From: Xanthobacteraceae bacterium
GTDB taxonomy: Bacteria; Pseudomonadota; Alphaproteobacteria; Rhizobiales; Xanthobacteraceae
DNA: 7,351 nucleotides
Assembly: GCA_030036975.1 (NCBI GenBank)
Contig: JASHSE010000654.1
Location: 1-7,351 of the forward strand
Reading direction: 5' to 3'
In this document: one piece after another, positions 6,196 to 7,351 of the stretch
Position numbering within the stretch: position 1 is the stretch's first letter
Layout of the letters: every line of letters begins with the position of its first letter
The notes under the pieces: model-generated
What the model saw: the letters and a program-made list of their open reading frames with translations, nothing else
Told to the model about the DNA's origin: nothing
Database searches by the model: none
Made by a program: the position numbers and the translations under genes

Positions 6196-7351
6196 TCAGG
6201 TTTCGCACTTCAGGTCGTTTTTGACGAAGCCGACGTCCTTGACGATCTTATACAGCCCGCCCTTCTGGATCTGAGTGATGTACATCGGGTAACGGGGATT
6301 CATGGTAGCCGGATCGATCCTGATCGGCTTATCGGAAAGGATCGTCTTGGCTTCGAGCCCCTTGAAGGCGTTGAACACAGCCGCTTTGTCGTAAGTACCG
6401 GCCTTCTCCACCGCGGCCTTGACGAAATCGAACGAATAAAAGGCCGTGGTCGCCACCAGCGGGATCGGTCCTGCGCCGTACTTCTTCTTGTAGTCGGCTT
6501 TGAACTTGTCGTTGGCGGCGGTCTTGAGATCCTCGCTGTAGCGCACGCAGGCGTATTGGCCGTCCACCGCGTCGCCCATGGCCGGATAGAATTCCGGCTG
6601 CAGGTTGACGCCGGTGAGATGCGCGCCGGGCAACAGGCCGAGGCTTTGCGCCTGTTTGACGAAGCCGATGGCGTCGCCGCCGACCACGCCGGAGTAGATG
6701 ACGTCGGGCTTCGCCGACTTGATCTTGGCGATGGTGCCCGACCAATCGGCGGTGCCGAGCGGCGCGTAGATCTCGTCGAGCACCGTCACGCCGGCCTGCT
6801 TCATATAGATCTTGGCGACGGCCAGATAGGCGTGCGGGAAGGAGAAGTCCGAGCCGATCAGCAGGAATTTTTTGCCGAACTTGTCGGCCATGAACGGCAC
6901 CAGCGGGGCGTTGAGATCGAAGGAGTTTTCGCCGAGCATCACCGTTGTGGAGTTGCAGAACTTGTACCAGAAACCGGCCTCGGGGAAGAGCACCGGAACG
7001 CCGGCGGCCGCGCAGATCTTGCTCGCCACCTCTTCCTCGTCGCCGGTGATGGTGCCGACGATCATGTCGACATTCTCTTCCTGAATGAACTTCTTCACCA
7101 CGGTGCCGGCGACCGCGGGCACCGCCTGCGTATCCTGGGTCACCGCCTCGACCGGATGCCCGGCGATGCCGCCCGCGGCGTTGATCGTCTCGAGCCCGAG
7201 ATTGAAGCCTTTCTGCATGGAAGAACCCTCGGGCGCGACCGGCCCGGTCAGCGGCGCGACGAAGCCGATCTTGTAAGATCGCGGCCCGCTGAAGGCGGCG
7301 AATGCGCGCCCGCCGACAACGGCGGCCGCGGCAGCGCCGCCCACCGCTTTG
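6196..7351 (-). CDS. ABC transporter substrate-binding protein (Leu/amide type), 5' end cut off
   Basis: This is the periplasmic solute receptor of the transporter, at least 384 residues. The frame stays open to the right edge, so the true start lies outside. The first in-frame GTG (7344) falls inside the signal peptide. Visible are KAVGGAAAAAVVGG and then AFAAFSG, like the end of a Tat signal (an R-R-x-F-L-K would lie just beyond the edge), with cleavage likely after AFA. Numbered from that GTG, KIGFVAPLTGPVAPEGSSMQ (25-44) and NAAGGIAGHPVE (55-66) are typical of type-1 periplasmic binding proteins. GSDFSFPHAYLAVAK (164-178), YAPLGTADW (193-201) and KPDVIYSGVVGGD (212-224) resemble the urea/short-chain-amide branch (UrtA/AmiC-like) more than classic LivJ. 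The C-terminus ends KCET. It is first in the visible operon. The solute is uncertain. Confidence 0.92.
   Translation of the reverse strand, partial: KAVGGAAAAAVVGGRAFAAFSGPRSYKIGFVAPLTGPVAPEGSSMQKGFNLGLETINAAGGIAGHPVEAVTQDTQAVPAVAGTVVKKFIQEENVDMIVGTITGDEEEVASKICAAAGVPVLFPEAGFWYKFCNSTTVMLGENSFDLNAPLVPFMADKFGKKFLLIGSDFSFPHAYLAVAKIYMKQAGVTVLDEIYAPLGTADWSGTIAKIKSAKPDVIYSGVVGGDAIGFVKQAQSLGLLPGAHLTGVNLQPEFYPAMGDAVDGQYACVRYSEDLKTAANDKFKADYKKKYGAGPIPLVATTAFYSFDFVKAAVEKAGTYDKAAVFNAFKGLEAKTILSDKPIRIDPATMNPRYPMYITQIQKGGLYKIVKDVGFVKNDLKCET

Noticed and set aside
1..7351. CRISPR arrays, tRNA or rRNA genes, insertion-sequence ends
   Set aside because: I saw no regularly spaced repeats, no tRNA- or rRNA-like sequence, and no transposase motifs or terminal inverted repeats.

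Overview
The window most likely comes from a GC-rich alphaproteobacterium of the Hyphomicrobiales/Bradyrhizobium kind. The right 60% holds a branched-chain-amino-acid-type ABC transporter cluster whose permease and ATPase are fused (LivM-LivG), a layout I associate with that group, plus a short-chain dehydrogenase. The left part (about 1-1410) is visibly AT-richer. For example, bases 541-600 contain 25 G/C out of 60, against 44 of 60 in 4201-4260. That part may have a different history. No species call is possible from the sequence alone.

Left block. Bases 1-611 (minus strand) encode the first ~203 residues of a protein that runs off the left edge. It carries SelO/YdiU-like sequence landmarks and reads as a divergent, MchC-like member of that superfamily. 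Facing away from it, at 724-1410 (plus), is a complete HAD-superfamily phosphatase. A candidate terminator and two mutually exclusive hairpins follow in the gene-poor stretch 1411-1768.

Middle block. Bases 1769-2252 (plus) are a broken gene. A SLOG-like/Rossmann-like N-terminal piece and an intact-looking C-terminal tail lie in different frames, and a central membrane part that I believe the family has is missing. Its stop codon overlaps the TTG start of a 152-aa PGDYG-family protein (2249-2707) built from two recognisable tandem copies of one unit. After it comes a 180-base gap, ending with a possible gene remnant.

Right block, all minus strand, transcribed right to left. A periplasmic substrate-binding protein with a truncated Tat-like signal (6196-7351) comes first. 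The LivM-LivG fusion (4416-6143) follows, then the LivF ATPase (3716-4411) and an NAD-type SDR oxidoreductase (2889-3653). Spacings are short, so this looks like one operon. The transporter would import a small amide, amino-acid or carboxylate-like solute, and the SDR probably oxidises or reduces that solute or a product of it. No LivH-type second permease is present in the window.
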